This document shows, in pieces, positions 17,421 to 28,162 of a stretch of 64,000 nucleotides of DNA. This DNA comes from Nitrospirillum viridazoti. Its GTDB lineage: Bacteria; Pseudomonadota; Alphaproteobacteria; Azospirillales; Azospirillaceae. The DNA is taken from assembly GCF_007827975.1 (NCBI RefSeq), contig NZ_VITT01000025.1; one strand, given 5' to 3'. Position 1 is the first letter of the stretch; each line of letters starts with the position of its first letter. The position numbers and the translations under genes were made by a program. A model generated the notes under the pieces. It did not search any database. It was not told the DNA's origin and saw only the letters and a program-made list of their open reading frames with translations.

Positions 17421-17717
17421 ATGGCCCGCAAGTGCGATGTGACCGGCAAAGGTCTGCAGTTCGGCAACAATGTTAGCCATGCCAACAACAAGACCCGCCG
17501 GCGTTTCCTGCCCAACCTCCAGGAGACCTCGCTGCTGAGCGATGCGCTGGGCACCATGGTTCGTCTGCGCCTGTCCACCAAGGGCATCCGCACGATCGAG
17601 CACAAGGGCGGCCTGGACAGCGCCCTGCTGGACATGAAGGACAGCGAGCTGTCGCTGGATGCGCGCCGCGTGAAGCGCCGCATCGCCAAGGTCCTGGCCA
17701 ACAAGGCCGCCGCCTAA
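17421..17717 (+). CDS. rpmB: 50S ribosomal protein L28
   Basis: The 98-residue protein has the L28 hallmarks: MARKCDVTGKG at the start, NNVSHANNKTRRRFLPNLQ and a basic C-terminus (DARRVKRRIAKVLANKAAA). It sits in the large subunit near the exit of tRNA. AAGGTG precedes ATG 17421. It has its own promoter and a downstream GC-rich hairpin, so it is a single-gene unit here. Confidence 0.98.
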   Translation: MARKCDVTGKGLQFGNNVSHANNKTRRRFLPNLQETSLLSDALGTMVRLRLSTKGIRTIEHKGGLDSALLDMKDSELSLDARRVKRRIAKVLANKAAA

Positions 17718-17740
17718 GCATCGCACGCCATTCCGGGAAT

Positions 17741-17765
17741 GGGGCGGCCCCACGGGTGCCGCCCC
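17741..17765 (+). terminator. Hairpin after rpmB
   Basis: GGGGCGGC - 9 nt - GCCGCCCC, 23 bp after the rpmB stop. The following tract (GATCCTTGTG) is only weakly U-rich. Confidence 0.6.
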
Positions 17766-17875
17766 GATCCTTGTGAACGAATGCTGCCGAATGAGTGTTG
17801 CCGGGCGGTCCGCCTGCGGCCCATAAGCATTCCCGCGTGACGATCGCCTTGCCCGCGGGCTGGGGCCTCACATCC

Positions 17876-18676
17876 ATGACGCTCTCGCCCGCCGCTCTCG
17901 TCGAATTCCTGAACGGCCTGCCGCCAGCAGCCCTGCTGGTGGGGCAGATGCTGTTCTGTTTCAGCGCCATCCTGGCGCTCGCCCGGCTGTTCGGACAGTC
18001 CGGCCTCTATATCTACATCATCGTCGCCATCATCGGCGCCAACGTCGAGGTGTTGAAGGCGGTTCAATTCCCCTTCTACGAACACCCCGTGGCCATGGGC
18101 ACGATCCTGTTCAGCTCGACATATCTCGCCACCGACATCCTGACCGAGCATTACGGGCGGGAGGCGGCGCGGCGCGGCATCTACCTCAGCTTCGCGGGCT
18201 ATCTGCTGTTCACGCTGATGATGCTGATCACCCTGGGTTTCCGCCCCATGACGGCGGAACAGGCCGGCGATGACATGGCCTGGGCGCTGTCGACGCAAGA
18301 CCACCTGGCCGCCTTGTTCCTGCCGGCCCCGGCCCTGTTCCTGTCGGGCATGGCCTCGTACCTGGCCAGCCAGCTGTGCGATGTCTGGATCTATCAGAAG
18401 ATCCGGGGGGCGACGGGGCAGAAGCACCTGTGGCTGCGCAACAACGGCTCCACCATGGTGTCGGCGCTGATCGACAACACCGTCTTCAGCCTGCTGGCCT
18501 GGCGCGTCTTCGCCGAGACGCCGGTGGACTGGCACGCGCTGGTGTTCACCTACATTCTGGGCACCTATCTGATGCGGGTGGCCGCCAGCCTGCTGGACAC
18601 CCCGTTCATGTACCTGTCGCGCCGGGCCCTCGCACCGCATCTTGGCGCCCGCCAACCGGCCCAAACCCGCGCCTGA
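17876..18676 (+). CDS. yhhQ: Queuosine precursor transporter (YhhQ/DUF165 family)
   Basis: YhhQ-type proteins import queuosine precursors such as preQ0/preQ1. The 266-residue integral membrane protein has about six to seven hydrophobic segments, the family stretch ILFSSTYLATDILTEHYGR (catalogue motif with D, E and H), and RNNGSTMVSALIDNTVF. ATG 17876 was chosen; the frame is open further upstream to 17795 and a GTG at 17837 is possible. It sits directly before tgt, which uses the imported base, supporting the call. Confidence 0.88.
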   Translation: MTLSPAALVEFLNGLPPAALLVGQMLFCFSAILALARLFGQSGLYIYIIVAIIGANVEVLKAVQFPFYEHPVAMGTILFSSTYLATDILTEHYGREAARRGIYLSFAGYLLFTLMMLITLGFRPMTAEQAGDDMAWALSTQDHLAALFLPAPALFLSGMASYLASQLCDVWIYQKIRGATGQKHLWLRNNGSTMVSALIDNTVFSLLAWRVFAETPVDWHALVFTYILGTYLMRVAASLLDTPFMYLSRRALAPHLGARQPAQTRA

Positions 18677-18711
18677 CCCCGTCCTTCCCCTTCGTTTCAG
18701 AGTCCGTCCCC

Positions 18712-19974
18712 ATGTCCGATCTGCCGACCTCCTACCCCGGGTTCTCATTCGAGATCACCCACAAGGCCCCCGACAGCCGGGCGCGCCTGGGCCGGCTGAC
18801 CACGCCGCACGGCACCATCTCCACCCCCAACTTCATCTTCTGCGGCACCAAGGCGTCGATCAAAGGCGTCACCCCGGCGCAGATGCGGGCGGAGAAGACG
18901 GACATCATCCTGTCCAACACCTATCACCTGATGATCCAGCCGGGCGCCGATATCGTCGCCAAGATGGGCGGCCTGCACCGCTTCATGGGTTGGGACGGCC
19001 CCATGCTGACCGACTCGGGCGGCTTCCAGATCTTCTCCATGGGCCACGGCTCGGTGGCGGATGAGATCAAGGGCCGCCGCACCCAGACGCGCGACACCAC
19101 CCTGCTGAAGATCAGCGAGAAGGGCGCCACCTTCCGCAGCTATATGAACGGCGAGAAGCTGTTCCTGTCCCCTGAGCTGTCCATCGACATCCAGCGCAAG
19201 CTGGGCGCCGACCTGATCGTGCAGTTCGACGAGTGCACGCCCTTCCACGTCGACCGCGCCTATACCGCCAAATCCATGGCCTTGAGCCATCGCTGGGGCG
19301 ACCGCAGCTTGAAGGAATTCGCCAAGGGCGGGGGCATGAGCTACAACGGCCTGCCCCAGGCGCTGTACGGCATCATCCAGGGCGGGGTGTACGAGGATCT
19401 GCGCAAGGAAAGCGCGACCTACACCAAGGACCGCCCCTTCTTCGGCACGGCCGTGGGCGGAAGCCTGGGCGCCAACACGGCGCAGATGGATGAGGTGGTG
19501 GCCATGACCATGCCCTACACCCACCCCGACCGGCCGGTGCACCTGCTGGGCATCGGCGGCATCCGCGACATCTTCGCCGGCGTGGTCCAAGGCATCGACA
19601 CCTTCGACTGCGTCAGCCCCACCCGCATCGCCCGCCACGGCTGGGCCCTGGCGCCCAAGGCAAAGGGGGAGCGGCTGAACATGCGCAATTCCCGCTTCCG
19701 CGAAGATCCGCTGCCCATCGATCCGGCCTGCGACTGCTACGCCTGCAGCAACTTCAGCCGCGCCTACATCCACCACCTGCTGAAGGCGGGTGAGCTGCTG
19801 GCCATGCAGCTGCTGTCCATCCACAACGTCGCCACCATGAACCGCCTGCTGCGCGACGTGCGTGAGGCCATCGCCACCGGCACCCTGGCCGAGGCGCGCC
19901 AGCGCTGGGTGTACGATGCCCAGGAGCAAGAAAATGGCGAAGGGGAACCGGCGGCGCAGGGCGGGGCCGCCTAG
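18712..19974 (+). CDS. tgt: tRNA-guanine transglycosylase
   Basis: Tgt swaps guanine-34 of GUN-anticodon tRNAs for preQ1, the first tRNA-bound step to queuosine. The 420-residue protein shows MLTDSGGFQIFSMG (general base aspartate), GIGGIRDIFAGV, GIDTFDCVSPTR with the nucleophile aspartate, and the zinc site CDCYACSNFSRAYIHHLL. ATG 18712 is preferred to a longer frame because it gives the normal N-terminus. It follows yhhQ after 35 bp, forming a queuosine import-and-insertion pair. The C-terminus carries a short Glu/Gly-rich tail. Confidence 0.97.
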   Translation: MSDLPTSYPGFSFEITHKAPDSRARLGRLTTPHGTISTPNFIFCGTKASIKGVTPAQMRAEKTDIILSNTYHLMIQPGADIVAKMGGLHRFMGWDGPMLTDSGGFQIFSMGHGSVADEIKGRRTQTRDTTLLKISEKGATFRSYMNGEKLFLSPELSIDIQRKLGADLIVQFDECTPFHVDRAYTAKSMALSHRWGDRSLKEFAKGGGMSYNGLPQALYGIIQGGVYEDLRKESATYTKDRPFFGTAVGGSLGANTAQMDEVVAMTMPYTHPDRPVHLLGIGGIRDIFAGVVQGIDTFDCVSPTRIARHGWALAPKAKGERLNMRNSRFREDPLPIDPACDCYACSNFSRAYIHHLLKAGELLAMQLLSIHNVATMNRLLRDVREAIATGTLAEARQRWVYDAQEQENGEGEPAAQGGAA

Positions 19975-19982
19975 ACCCTGGA

Positions 19983-20011
19983 TTGACCGTATTCCTGGCA
20001 GCGCCTAGGGT
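19983..20011 (+). promoter_or_regulatory. Candidate promoter of lysK
   Basis: TTGACC (19983-19988), 17 bp, TAGGGT (20006-20011), about 70 bp before the lysK start. A leader with GC-rich inverted stretches follows; no T-box sequence was seen. Confidence 0.4.
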
Positions 20012-20080
20012 GCCGAGCCCGACTCGACACTGGTGTGGAGCCGGGCGTTTTCCACATCCGAATTGACGTGAGTGACCGCG

Positions 20081-21688
20081 ATGGCAACGGAACAGGAACT
20101 GGCACGCGAGGCGAAGGCTTGGCCGTTTGAGGAGGCGCGCAAACTGGTCGCGCGCTACGGCGACAAAGCCCCGGCCAAAGGCTATGTCCTGTTCGAGACC
20201 GGCTACGGCCCCTCGGGCCTGCCGCACATCGGCACCTTCGGCGAGGTGGCCCGCACCACCATGGTGCGCCAGGCCTTCCAGCGGCTGGCGCCGGGCGTGC
20301 CCACCCGCCTGTTCGCCTTTTCCGACGACATGGACGGCCTGCGCAAGGTGCCGGACAACATCCCCAACCGGGAGATGGTGGCCGAGCATTTGGGCAAGCC
20401 GCTGACCAAGGTGCCGGATCCGTTCGGCACGCATGAGAGCTTCGGCCACCACAACAACGCCCGCCTGCGCGCCTTCCTCGACAGCTACGGCTTCGAGTAC
20501 GAGTTCCAGAGCAGCACCGACTGGTACACCTCCGGCCGATTCGATCACGCCCTGCTGGCCGTGCTGCGCCACTATGACGAGATCATGGGCGTGATGCTGC
20601 CGACCCTGGGCGAGGAGCGCCGGGCGACCTACAGCCCCTTCCTGCCCATCAGCCCGAGCACCGGCCGCGTGTTGCAGGTGCCGATGCTGGAGATCAACCC
20701 GGACGCCGGGACCGTGGTGTTCGAGGATGAGGACGGCAAGAAGGTCGAGACCCCGGTCACCGGCGGCCATGTGAAGCTGCAGTGGAAGCCTGATTGGGGC
20801 ATGCGCTGGTTCGCGCTGGGCGTCGATTATGAGATGGCGGGCAAGGACCTGATCCCCTCCGTCGAGTTGGCCAGCAAGATCTGCCGCATCCTGGGCGCCC
20901 AGCCGCCCGAGGGCTTCAATTACGAGCTGTTCCTGGACGACAAGGGCCAGAAGATCAGCAAGTCCAAGGGCAACGGCCTGACGATGGAGGAGTGGCTGCG
21001 CTATGCCCCACCGGAAAGCCTGGCCCTTTACATGTTCCAGAAGCCGCGGGCGGCCAAGAAGCTGTTCTTCGACGTCATCCCGCGCGCCGTCGACGATTAC
21101 CTGACCTTCGTCGACAAGCTGAAGGTTGAAGAGCCGGCCAAGGCGCTGGAGAACCCGGCCTGGCACATCCACAACGGCCAGGTGCCGGCGTGGGCGACCG
21201 CCGCCGACCAGCTGAAGACCAATCTGTCCTTCGGCATCCTGTTGAACCTGGCGGGGGCCGCCAACGCGGAAAACGCGGACGTGATGTGGGGCTTCATCAG
21301 CCGCTACGCCCCAGCCGCCACCCCGGCCAACAGCCCCTTCCTGGACCGGCTGGTCGGCTACGCCGTCGCCTATTACCAGGATCGCGTGAAGCCCACCAAG
21401 GTCTACCGCGCCCCCACCGATGTGGAGCGGGCGGCCCTGGAGGAATTGCGCGCCGCCCTGGCCCAGTGGCCGGCCGACCAGCTGACCAATGCCGAGGCCT
21501 TGCAGAACGAGGTCTATGAGATCGGCAAGCGCCACCCCTTCACCGAGCTGCGCGCCTGGTTCCTGACCCTCTATGAGGTGCTGTTGGGCCAGAGCACCGG
21601 CCCCCGCATGGGCAGCTTCATCGCCCTGTACGGCGTCGCCGAGACCAAAGCCCTGATCGACCAGGCGCTGGGCGACGGTATCAAGTAA
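20081..21688 (+). CDS. lysK: Lysyl-tRNA synthetase, class I
   Basis: Class I LysRS charges tRNA-Lys; it replaces the class II enzyme in archaea and many alphaproteobacteria. The 535-residue protein has the HIGH-box variant GLPHIGTFGE and the KMSKS-box KISKSKGNG, plus ELASKICRILGAQPPEGFNYELF typical of the class I enzyme. The C-terminal helical domain binds the anticodon. ATG 20081 is used; GTG 20072 is an alternative adding three residues. A strong terminator follows immediately. No class II lysS is in this window. Confidence 0.96.
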   Translation: MATEQELAREAKAWPFEEARKLVARYGDKAPAKGYVLFETGYGPSGLPHIGTFGEVARTTMVRQAFQRLAPGVPTRLFAFSDDMDGLRKVPDNIPNREMVAEHLGKPLTKVPDPFGTHESFGHHNNARLRAFLDSYGFEYEFQSSTDWYTSGRFDHALLAVLRHYDEIMGVMLPTLGEERRATYSPFLPISPSTGRVLQVPMLEINPDAGTVVFEDEDGKKVETPVTGGHVKLQWKPDWGMRWFALGVDYEMAGKDLIPSVELASKICRILGAQPPEGFNYELFLDDKGQKISKSKGNGLTMEEWLRYAPPESLALYMFQKPRAAKKLFFDVIPRAVDDYLTFVDKLKVEEPAKALENPAWHIHNGQVPAWATAADQLKTNLSFGILLNLAGAANAENADVMWGFISRYAPAATPANSPFLDRLVGYAVAYYQDRVKPTKVYRAPTDVERAALEELRAALAQWPADQLTNAEALQNEVYEIGKRHPFTELRAWFLTLYEVLLGQSTGPRMGSFIALYGVAETKALIDQALGDGIK

Positions 21689-21694
21689 GAAGCA

Positions 21695-21732
21695 ACGGCC
21701 CGGGAAGCAGCACTTCCCGGGCCGTCTTCTTT
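21695..21732 (+). terminator. Intrinsic terminator of lysK
   Basis: A perfect 13-bp stem (ACGGCCCGGGAAG with CTTCCCGGGCCGT, loop CAGCA) is followed by CTTCTTT. Confidence 0.92.
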
Positions 21733-21758
21733 GGCGCCCTCTCTCAAGGACCCAGCCC

Positions 21759-22769
21759 ATGATCCGCTACGATTTCCGCAGTGACACCGTCACCCGTCCC
21801 AGCCCCGCCATGCGCCAGGCGATGGCAAATGCGGAGGTGGGGGATGACGTGTTTGGCGACGATCCGACGGTGAAGCGGCTGGAGGAGACGGCGGCGGCGA
21901 TGCTGGGCAAGGCGGCGGGCCTGTTCCTGCCGTCGGGCACGCAGTCCAACCTGGCGGCGCTGATGGCCCATTGCGGCCGGGGTGATGAGTACATCGTGGG
22001 CCAGATGGCCCATTGCTACCGCTGGGAGGCGGGCGGCGCCGCCGTGTTGGGCAGCATCCAGCCGCAGCCCATCGCCCACCTGGCCGACGGCACCCTGGCC
22101 CTGGCCGACATCCAGGCCGCCATCAAGCCGGACGACCCGCACTTCGCCCGCACCCGCCTGCTGGCGCTGGAGAACACGCTGGGCGGCCGCGCCCTGCCCC
22201 TGTCCTATATGAGGGCCGCCGTCGACCTGGCCCGCCGCCACGGCCTGGCCACCCACCTGGATGGTGCCCGCGTGTTCAACGCCGCGACAGCCCTGGGCGT
22301 GCCGGCAGCGGAGGTGGCGGTGGGCTTCGACACCGTGTCCGTCTGCCTGTCCAAGGGCCTGGGCGCGCCGGTGGGCAGCGTGCTGGTGGGCGAGGCCGAC
22401 CTGATCACGCGCGCCCGGCGCATCCGCAAGATGCTGGGCGGCGGCCTGCGCCAGGTGGGCATCCTGGCCGCCGCCGGCCTGTACGCGCTGGAGCACAACG
22501 TCGACCGGCTGGCCGATGACCACGCCAACGCCCGCCGCCTGGCCGAGGGTCTCTCGGCCTTCCCCGCCCTGACCGTCACCCCGCCCGACACCAACATCCT
22601 GTTCGTGGCCGTGGCGTCCGACGTGGCCGATGCCTTCAATGCCCACCTGAAGGCCCACGGCGTCGCCGTCACCAGCACCTACGGCATGCAGCGTTGGGTC
22701 ACCCACCTGGACGTGGATACGGCAGCCGTGGACGCGGCGCTGGAGATCGTGGCGGCATTTTTCCGTTGA
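21759..22769 (+). CDS. ltaE: Low-specificity L-threonine aldolase
   Basis: The enzyme cleaves L-threonine or allo-threonine to glycine and acetaldehyde using PLP. The 336-residue protein starts with RYDFRSDTVTRPSPAMR, the usual aldolase N-terminus, has GDDVFGDDPTV, HLDGARVFNA (PLP-binding aspartate) and VSVCLSKGLGAPVGS, whose lysine forms the Schiff base. Length and motifs are normal for fold type I aldolases. It lies alone after the lysK terminator. Confidence 0.93.
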   Translation: MIRYDFRSDTVTRPSPAMRQAMANAEVGDDVFGDDPTVKRLEETAAAMLGKAAGLFLPSGTQSNLAALMAHCGRGDEYIVGQMAHCYRWEAGGAAVLGSIQPQPIAHLADGTLALADIQAAIKPDDPHFARTRLLALENTLGGRALPLSYMRAAVDLARRHGLATHLDGARVFNAATALGVPAAEVAVGFDTVSVCLSKGLGAPVGSVLVGEADLITRARRIRKMLGGGLRQVGILAAAGLYALEHNVDRLADDHANARRLAEGLSAFPALTVTPPDTNILFVAVASDVADAFNAHLKAHGVAVTSTYGMQRWVTHLDVDTAAVDAALEIVAAFFR

Positions 22770-22850
22770 GGAACCGCGCGCTGAGCGGTTGAAGCGCCGC
22801 CACCGCCAACGCTACTCTGCCCCCAACCCGCGACTGGGCGCGGGCATGGT

Positions 22851-23522
22851 GTGGGGGTGGCCTTGGATTTTTCATCGTTCGTGGCGTCGTGGCAGGAATA
22901 CAGCAAGTTCGTCATCGCGCTGTTCGCCATTCTGACCCCCTTCGCCGCCATCCCCATCTTCCTCGGGCTGACCGAGGGGCGCAGCCAGCGGGAACGCAAC
23001 ATCATCGCTCGCCAGGCGGTACTGACCGTGGCCACCGTCCTGGTCGTTTCGGCCCTGGTGGGGGACCTGGTGCTGCGGCTGCTGGGCACCAGCCTGGACA
23101 GCTTCCGCGTGGGCGGTGGCCTGGTGCTGCTGCTGATCGCCCTGTCCATGCTGAACGCCAACGTCTCCGCCATGAAGCAGACGGAGGGCGAGGCCAGCGA
23201 GGCGGAGGGGCGCAGCGCCATCGGCGTGGTGCCGCTGGGCCTGCCCCTGCTGGCCGGCCCCGGCGCCATCACCGCCGTCATCATCCAGATGCAGAAGGGC
23301 CACGGCCCCATCCATGGCGCCCTGATCATCGGCTGCATCGTCTTCGTCTGCCTGCTGCTATGGGGGTCCCTGCGCCTGGCCGGCCCTATCGGCAACCGCC
23401 TGGGCCAGATCGGCCTGAACATCATGAGCCGCCTGTTCGGCCTGCTGCTGGCCTCGGTCGCGGTGGAGACCATCGCCGCCGGCCTGCGCAACCTGTTCCC
23501 CGGCCTGGTCGGCGCCGGCTGA
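22851..23522 (+). CDS. MarC family integral membrane protein (first of two)
   Basis: The 223-residue protein has six hydrophobic segments and the MarC pattern: ILTPFAAIPIFLGLTEG in helix 1-loop, FRVGGGLVLLLIALSML in the middle, and GVVPLGLPLLAGPGAITAVI. MarC proteins are inner-membrane proteins of unsettled transport function. The start is GTG 22851, 27 bp inside a GC-rich stretch without a clear ribosome site. A second MarC paralogue lies at 34505-35191. Repeat copy A follows the gene. Confidence 0.88.
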   Translation: MGVALDFSSFVASWQEYSKFVIALFAILTPFAAIPIFLGLTEGRSQRERNIIARQAVLTVATVLVVSALVGDLVLRLLGTSLDSFRVGGGLVLLLIALSMLNANVSAMKQTEGEASEAEGRSAIGVVPLGLPLLAGPGAITAVIIQMQKGHGPIHGALIIGCIVFVCLLLWGSLRLAGPIGNRLGQIGLNIMSRLFGLLLASVAVETIAAGLRNLFPGLVGAG

Positions 23523-23572
23523 CTTCCTTTCCCTAACCTGGCGCATGGCGCACACTGTCCAATGATAGAATC

Positions 23573-23695
23573 AGCGGCGTGGCACATGCCGCTGTAGCCC
23601 GCGACTGCGGGCGCCGGAGCGTTTTGGGTAGCGTAGCGGACTGAAACGTGAGGATAGCCAAGGCTGCGGATGCGGCCGTCCGGCGCCTGAGGGGA
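23573..23695 (-). repeat. Dispersed intergenic repeat, copy A (full length, minus orientation)
   Basis: Read on the minus strand it begins CCCCTCAGGCGCCGG, has the internal AGTCCGCTACGCT block, the GCAGTCGCGGGC block and ends in a hairpin AGCGGCATG-TGC-CACGCCGCT. It fills the gap between marC and the acyl-CoA dehydrogenase gene. Confidence 0.8.
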
Positions 23696-23712
23696 CATAA
23701 GGACAAAACATC

Positions 23713-25434
23713 ATGATCGAGCCGGATGAGGTTCCCCCCACCGCCCGGGGCACCAACCTGTACATCGCCGACATCAACCTGCAGCGCCTGCTGGAACGCC
23801 GCGCGCCGGAGGAATTGCAGCGGCATGAGGATCGGTTGGCCGATTTCGGCGCCTGGGCCGGCGGCCCGCTGGATGAGCAGGCGGAATACACCGACCGCCA
23901 CGCCAATCCACAGCACGTGCCCCAGCCTTACGGTCCCAATGGTCCTGAACCCGGCCATATCGTCTTCAACCCGCGCTACTTGGCCTGCCACGCCGAGGCC
24001 TATGCCCGGGGTGCGGTCGGCCTGCCCTATCAGAAGGGCGCATCGGGCCGGCACCTGGCCTGCTTTACCATGGGCTATCTGCTGAGCCAGGCGGACGTGT
24101 CCATCCATTGCCCCGTCACCATGACGGGGGCGGTGGCGCACGTGCTGAACACCGTAGCGCCCGACGAGCTGCGGAAGCGCTTCCTGCCGGAACTGACCCG
24201 CATGGACGGCCAGGCGCTGTCCGGCGGCACCTGGGCAACGGAGCTGCACGGCGGATCGGACGTGGGCGCCACCACCACGCGCGCGGTGAAGACGGATGAG
24301 GCCTGGGCCCTACATGGCCTGAAATGGTTCACCAGCAACGCGGGCTCCGGCCTGGCCCTGGCCACCGCCCGCCCCGATAGCGCCCCCGCGGGCGGAAGCA
24401 GGGGCCTGGGCTGCTATCTGGTGCCCAGCCACCTGAAGGGCGGCCAGCCGAACGCCTACAGCGTCCGCCGCCTGAAGGAAAAGGTGGGCACGCGCGGCTT
24501 GGCCACGGCGGAGCTGGACCTCAACGGCGCCACCGCCTTCGAGGTGGCGGGGCCAGGCGAGGGGCTGAAGGTCATGATGGCCGCCCTGGAGTACAGCCGC
24601 ATCCACAACGCCGTCGCCTCCGCCGGCCTGCTGCGCCGCGCCTTCGTCGAATCGCTGGGATGGTCGGCGCACCGCGCCGCCTTCGGCCAGACCGTCATCC
24701 ATTACCCCATGGTGCAGGATCAACTGCTGGACATGCAGATGGAACTGGAGGCGGCGGTGGCGCTGTCCTTCGAGTCGGTGTTCGCCTTCGACGCCCTGGC
24801 GACGGGGGCCCTGGCGACGGAGGACAGCGACCCGGAACAGGGCGGCGACTGGCTGCGCCTGGTGACGGCCCTGGCCAAGTACCGCACCGCCGACCAGGCG
24901 GTGAAGGCCTGCCGCACGGCGGTCGAGATGGTAGGCGGCAACGGCTACACCGAGGAATTCCCCACCGCGCGGCTTTACCGCGATTGCCTGGTGACCGCCG
25001 TGTGGGAAGGCCCGGCCAACATCCAGGCGCTGGAGCTGCTGCGCCTGGTGGCGGGCAAGCGGCCGGGCGACCAGATCTTCCTCGGCCGCGTGGGCGCCGC
25101 CCTGTCCGACCTGCCGCCCCAGGCGGGCGACACCGCCGACCTGCTGGAAGGCGCGCTGGAGGAATGCCGGGCCGCCCTGTCCCATCTGCGCCGCAATCCC
25201 GACCAGGCGCCGCGCCACGGCCGCCGCCTGCTGGACCTCTTGTCCGACACCCTGGCCACGGCCCTGTTGTGCGAGGAGGCGGTGGCCGACCTGAAGCTGG
25301 GCGACAGCCGCAAGATGCTGGTGGCCAACCGCTTTGCCGCCCGCGTGCTGGCCCACCACAATCCCGTCGCCACGGAGATGGAGCCGGCCCTGGCGGCGTT
25401 CGAGGACGTGATCCTGTATCAGCCGGTGGGGTGA
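23713..25434 (+). CDS. AidB-like acyl-CoA dehydrogenase family protein
   Basis: The 573-residue flavoprotein has acyl-CoA dehydrogenase N-terminal, middle beta (GGTWATELHGGSDVGATTT, GLKWFTSNAGSG) and C-terminal helical domains, plus an extra C-terminal extension. EKVGTRGLATAELDLNGA and MVGGNGYTEEFPTARLYRDC, then AVWEGPANIQALELLR, match the AidB group, where the glutamate after W-E-G is conserved. E. coli AidB protects DNA during alkylation stress; most relatives are of unknown substrate. Its start is 18 bp after repeat copy A and its end faces PBP1A across partial copy G. Confidence 0.85.
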   Translation: MIEPDEVPPTARGTNLYIADINLQRLLERRAPEELQRHEDRLADFGAWAGGPLDEQAEYTDRHANPQHVPQPYGPNGPEPGHIVFNPRYLACHAEAYARGAVGLPYQKGASGRHLACFTMGYLLSQADVSIHCPVTMTGAVAHVLNTVAPDELRKRFLPELTRMDGQALSGGTWATELHGGSDVGATTTRAVKTDEAWALHGLKWFTSNAGSGLALATARPDSAPAGGSRGLGCYLVPSHLKGGQPNAYSVRRLKEKVGTRGLATAELDLNGATAFEVAGPGEGLKVMMAALEYSRIHNAVASAGLLRRAFVESLGWSAHRAAFGQTVIHYPMVQDQLLDMQMELEAAVALSFESVFAFDALATGALATEDSDPEQGGDWLRLVTALAKYRTADQAVKACRTAVEMVGGNGYTEEFPTARLYRDCLVTAVWEGPANIQALELLRLVAGKRPGDQIFLGRVGAALSDLPPQAGDTADLLEGALEECRAALSHLRRNPDQAPRHGRRLLDLLSDTLATALLCEEAVADLKLGDSRKMLVANRFAARVLAHHNPVATEMEPALAAFEDVILYQPVG

Positions 25435-25439
25435 GACGC

Positions 25440-25476
25440 GCCAGCCAAGGCGCGGATGCGCCGCCGGCGCCTGAGG
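25440..25476 (-). repeat. Partial dispersed repeat, copy G (5' part only)
   Basis: Minus-strand reading TCAGGCGCCGGCGG then CGCATCCGCGCC and TTGGCTGG matches the first 40 bases of the element. It lies 11 bp beyond the PBP1A stop, in the convergent gap with the AidB-like gene. Confidence 0.65.
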
Positions 25477-25486
25477 AACCCCAAAA

Positions 25487-27790
<2,304 letters not shown>

Positions 27791-28042
27791 GGCGGCGACT
27801 CAACTAAGGCGTCCCTTTGGGAGCGCCGGTCATCGGGGAAAGGCAGGCGGTGACAGGCCCTATCTAGGGGATGGGTGACCCTGCGGAAAGCGCCGGCTGG
27901 TCAACCCTGACCCCTTAGCCTTGTCGCCATTCCCCAGGCGTCCTGTCCGCCCGGTGGTGCGGGCGGCCCCATCGGCCCTGATCCAGCGGTAGAGGGCAAA
28001 AAGGGCGTTTTCAGGGCGGCGTTTGGTCGCATGTTTTAGGAG
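27791..28042. other. Intergenic stretch upstream of PBP1A
   Basis: No gene or recognised RNA was seen. It holds GC-rich inverted pieces (for example GTCCGCCCGGTGGTGCGGGCGG near 27946) and leads into repeat copy B. The promoter of PBP1A should lie here but no convincing -35/-10 pair was found. Confidence 0.4.
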
Positions 28043-28143
28043 CTCCCTCAAACACCGGGCGGCCGCATCCGCGGCCTTGGCTATCCTCAGTTTCCAGTCC
28101 GCTTCGCTGCCCGAAAACTTCCGGCGGACGCCGTCGCGTCCTA
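28043..28143 (+). repeat. Dispersed intergenic repeat, copy B
   Basis: CTCCCTCAAACACCGGGCGG, then palindrome GGCCGCATCCGCGGCC, TTGGCTATCCTCAG, AGTCCGCTTCGCT, CGAAAACTTCCGGCGGACG and GTCGCGTCCTA. It lacks the terminal hairpin found in A, D and E. It lies between the PBP1A start and the pspF stop. Confidence 0.8.
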
Positions 28144-28162
28144 AATCAAAAGAAATTCCAGA

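Noticed and set aside
17766..17875. preQ1 riboswitch before the queuosine transporter
   Set aside because: No preQ1-I or preQ1-II core sequence or pseudoknot could be recognised.
19975..20080. T-box leader before lysK
   Set aside because: No T-box consensus (AGGGTGGNACCGCG-like) is present; T-boxes are also rare outside Firmicutes.
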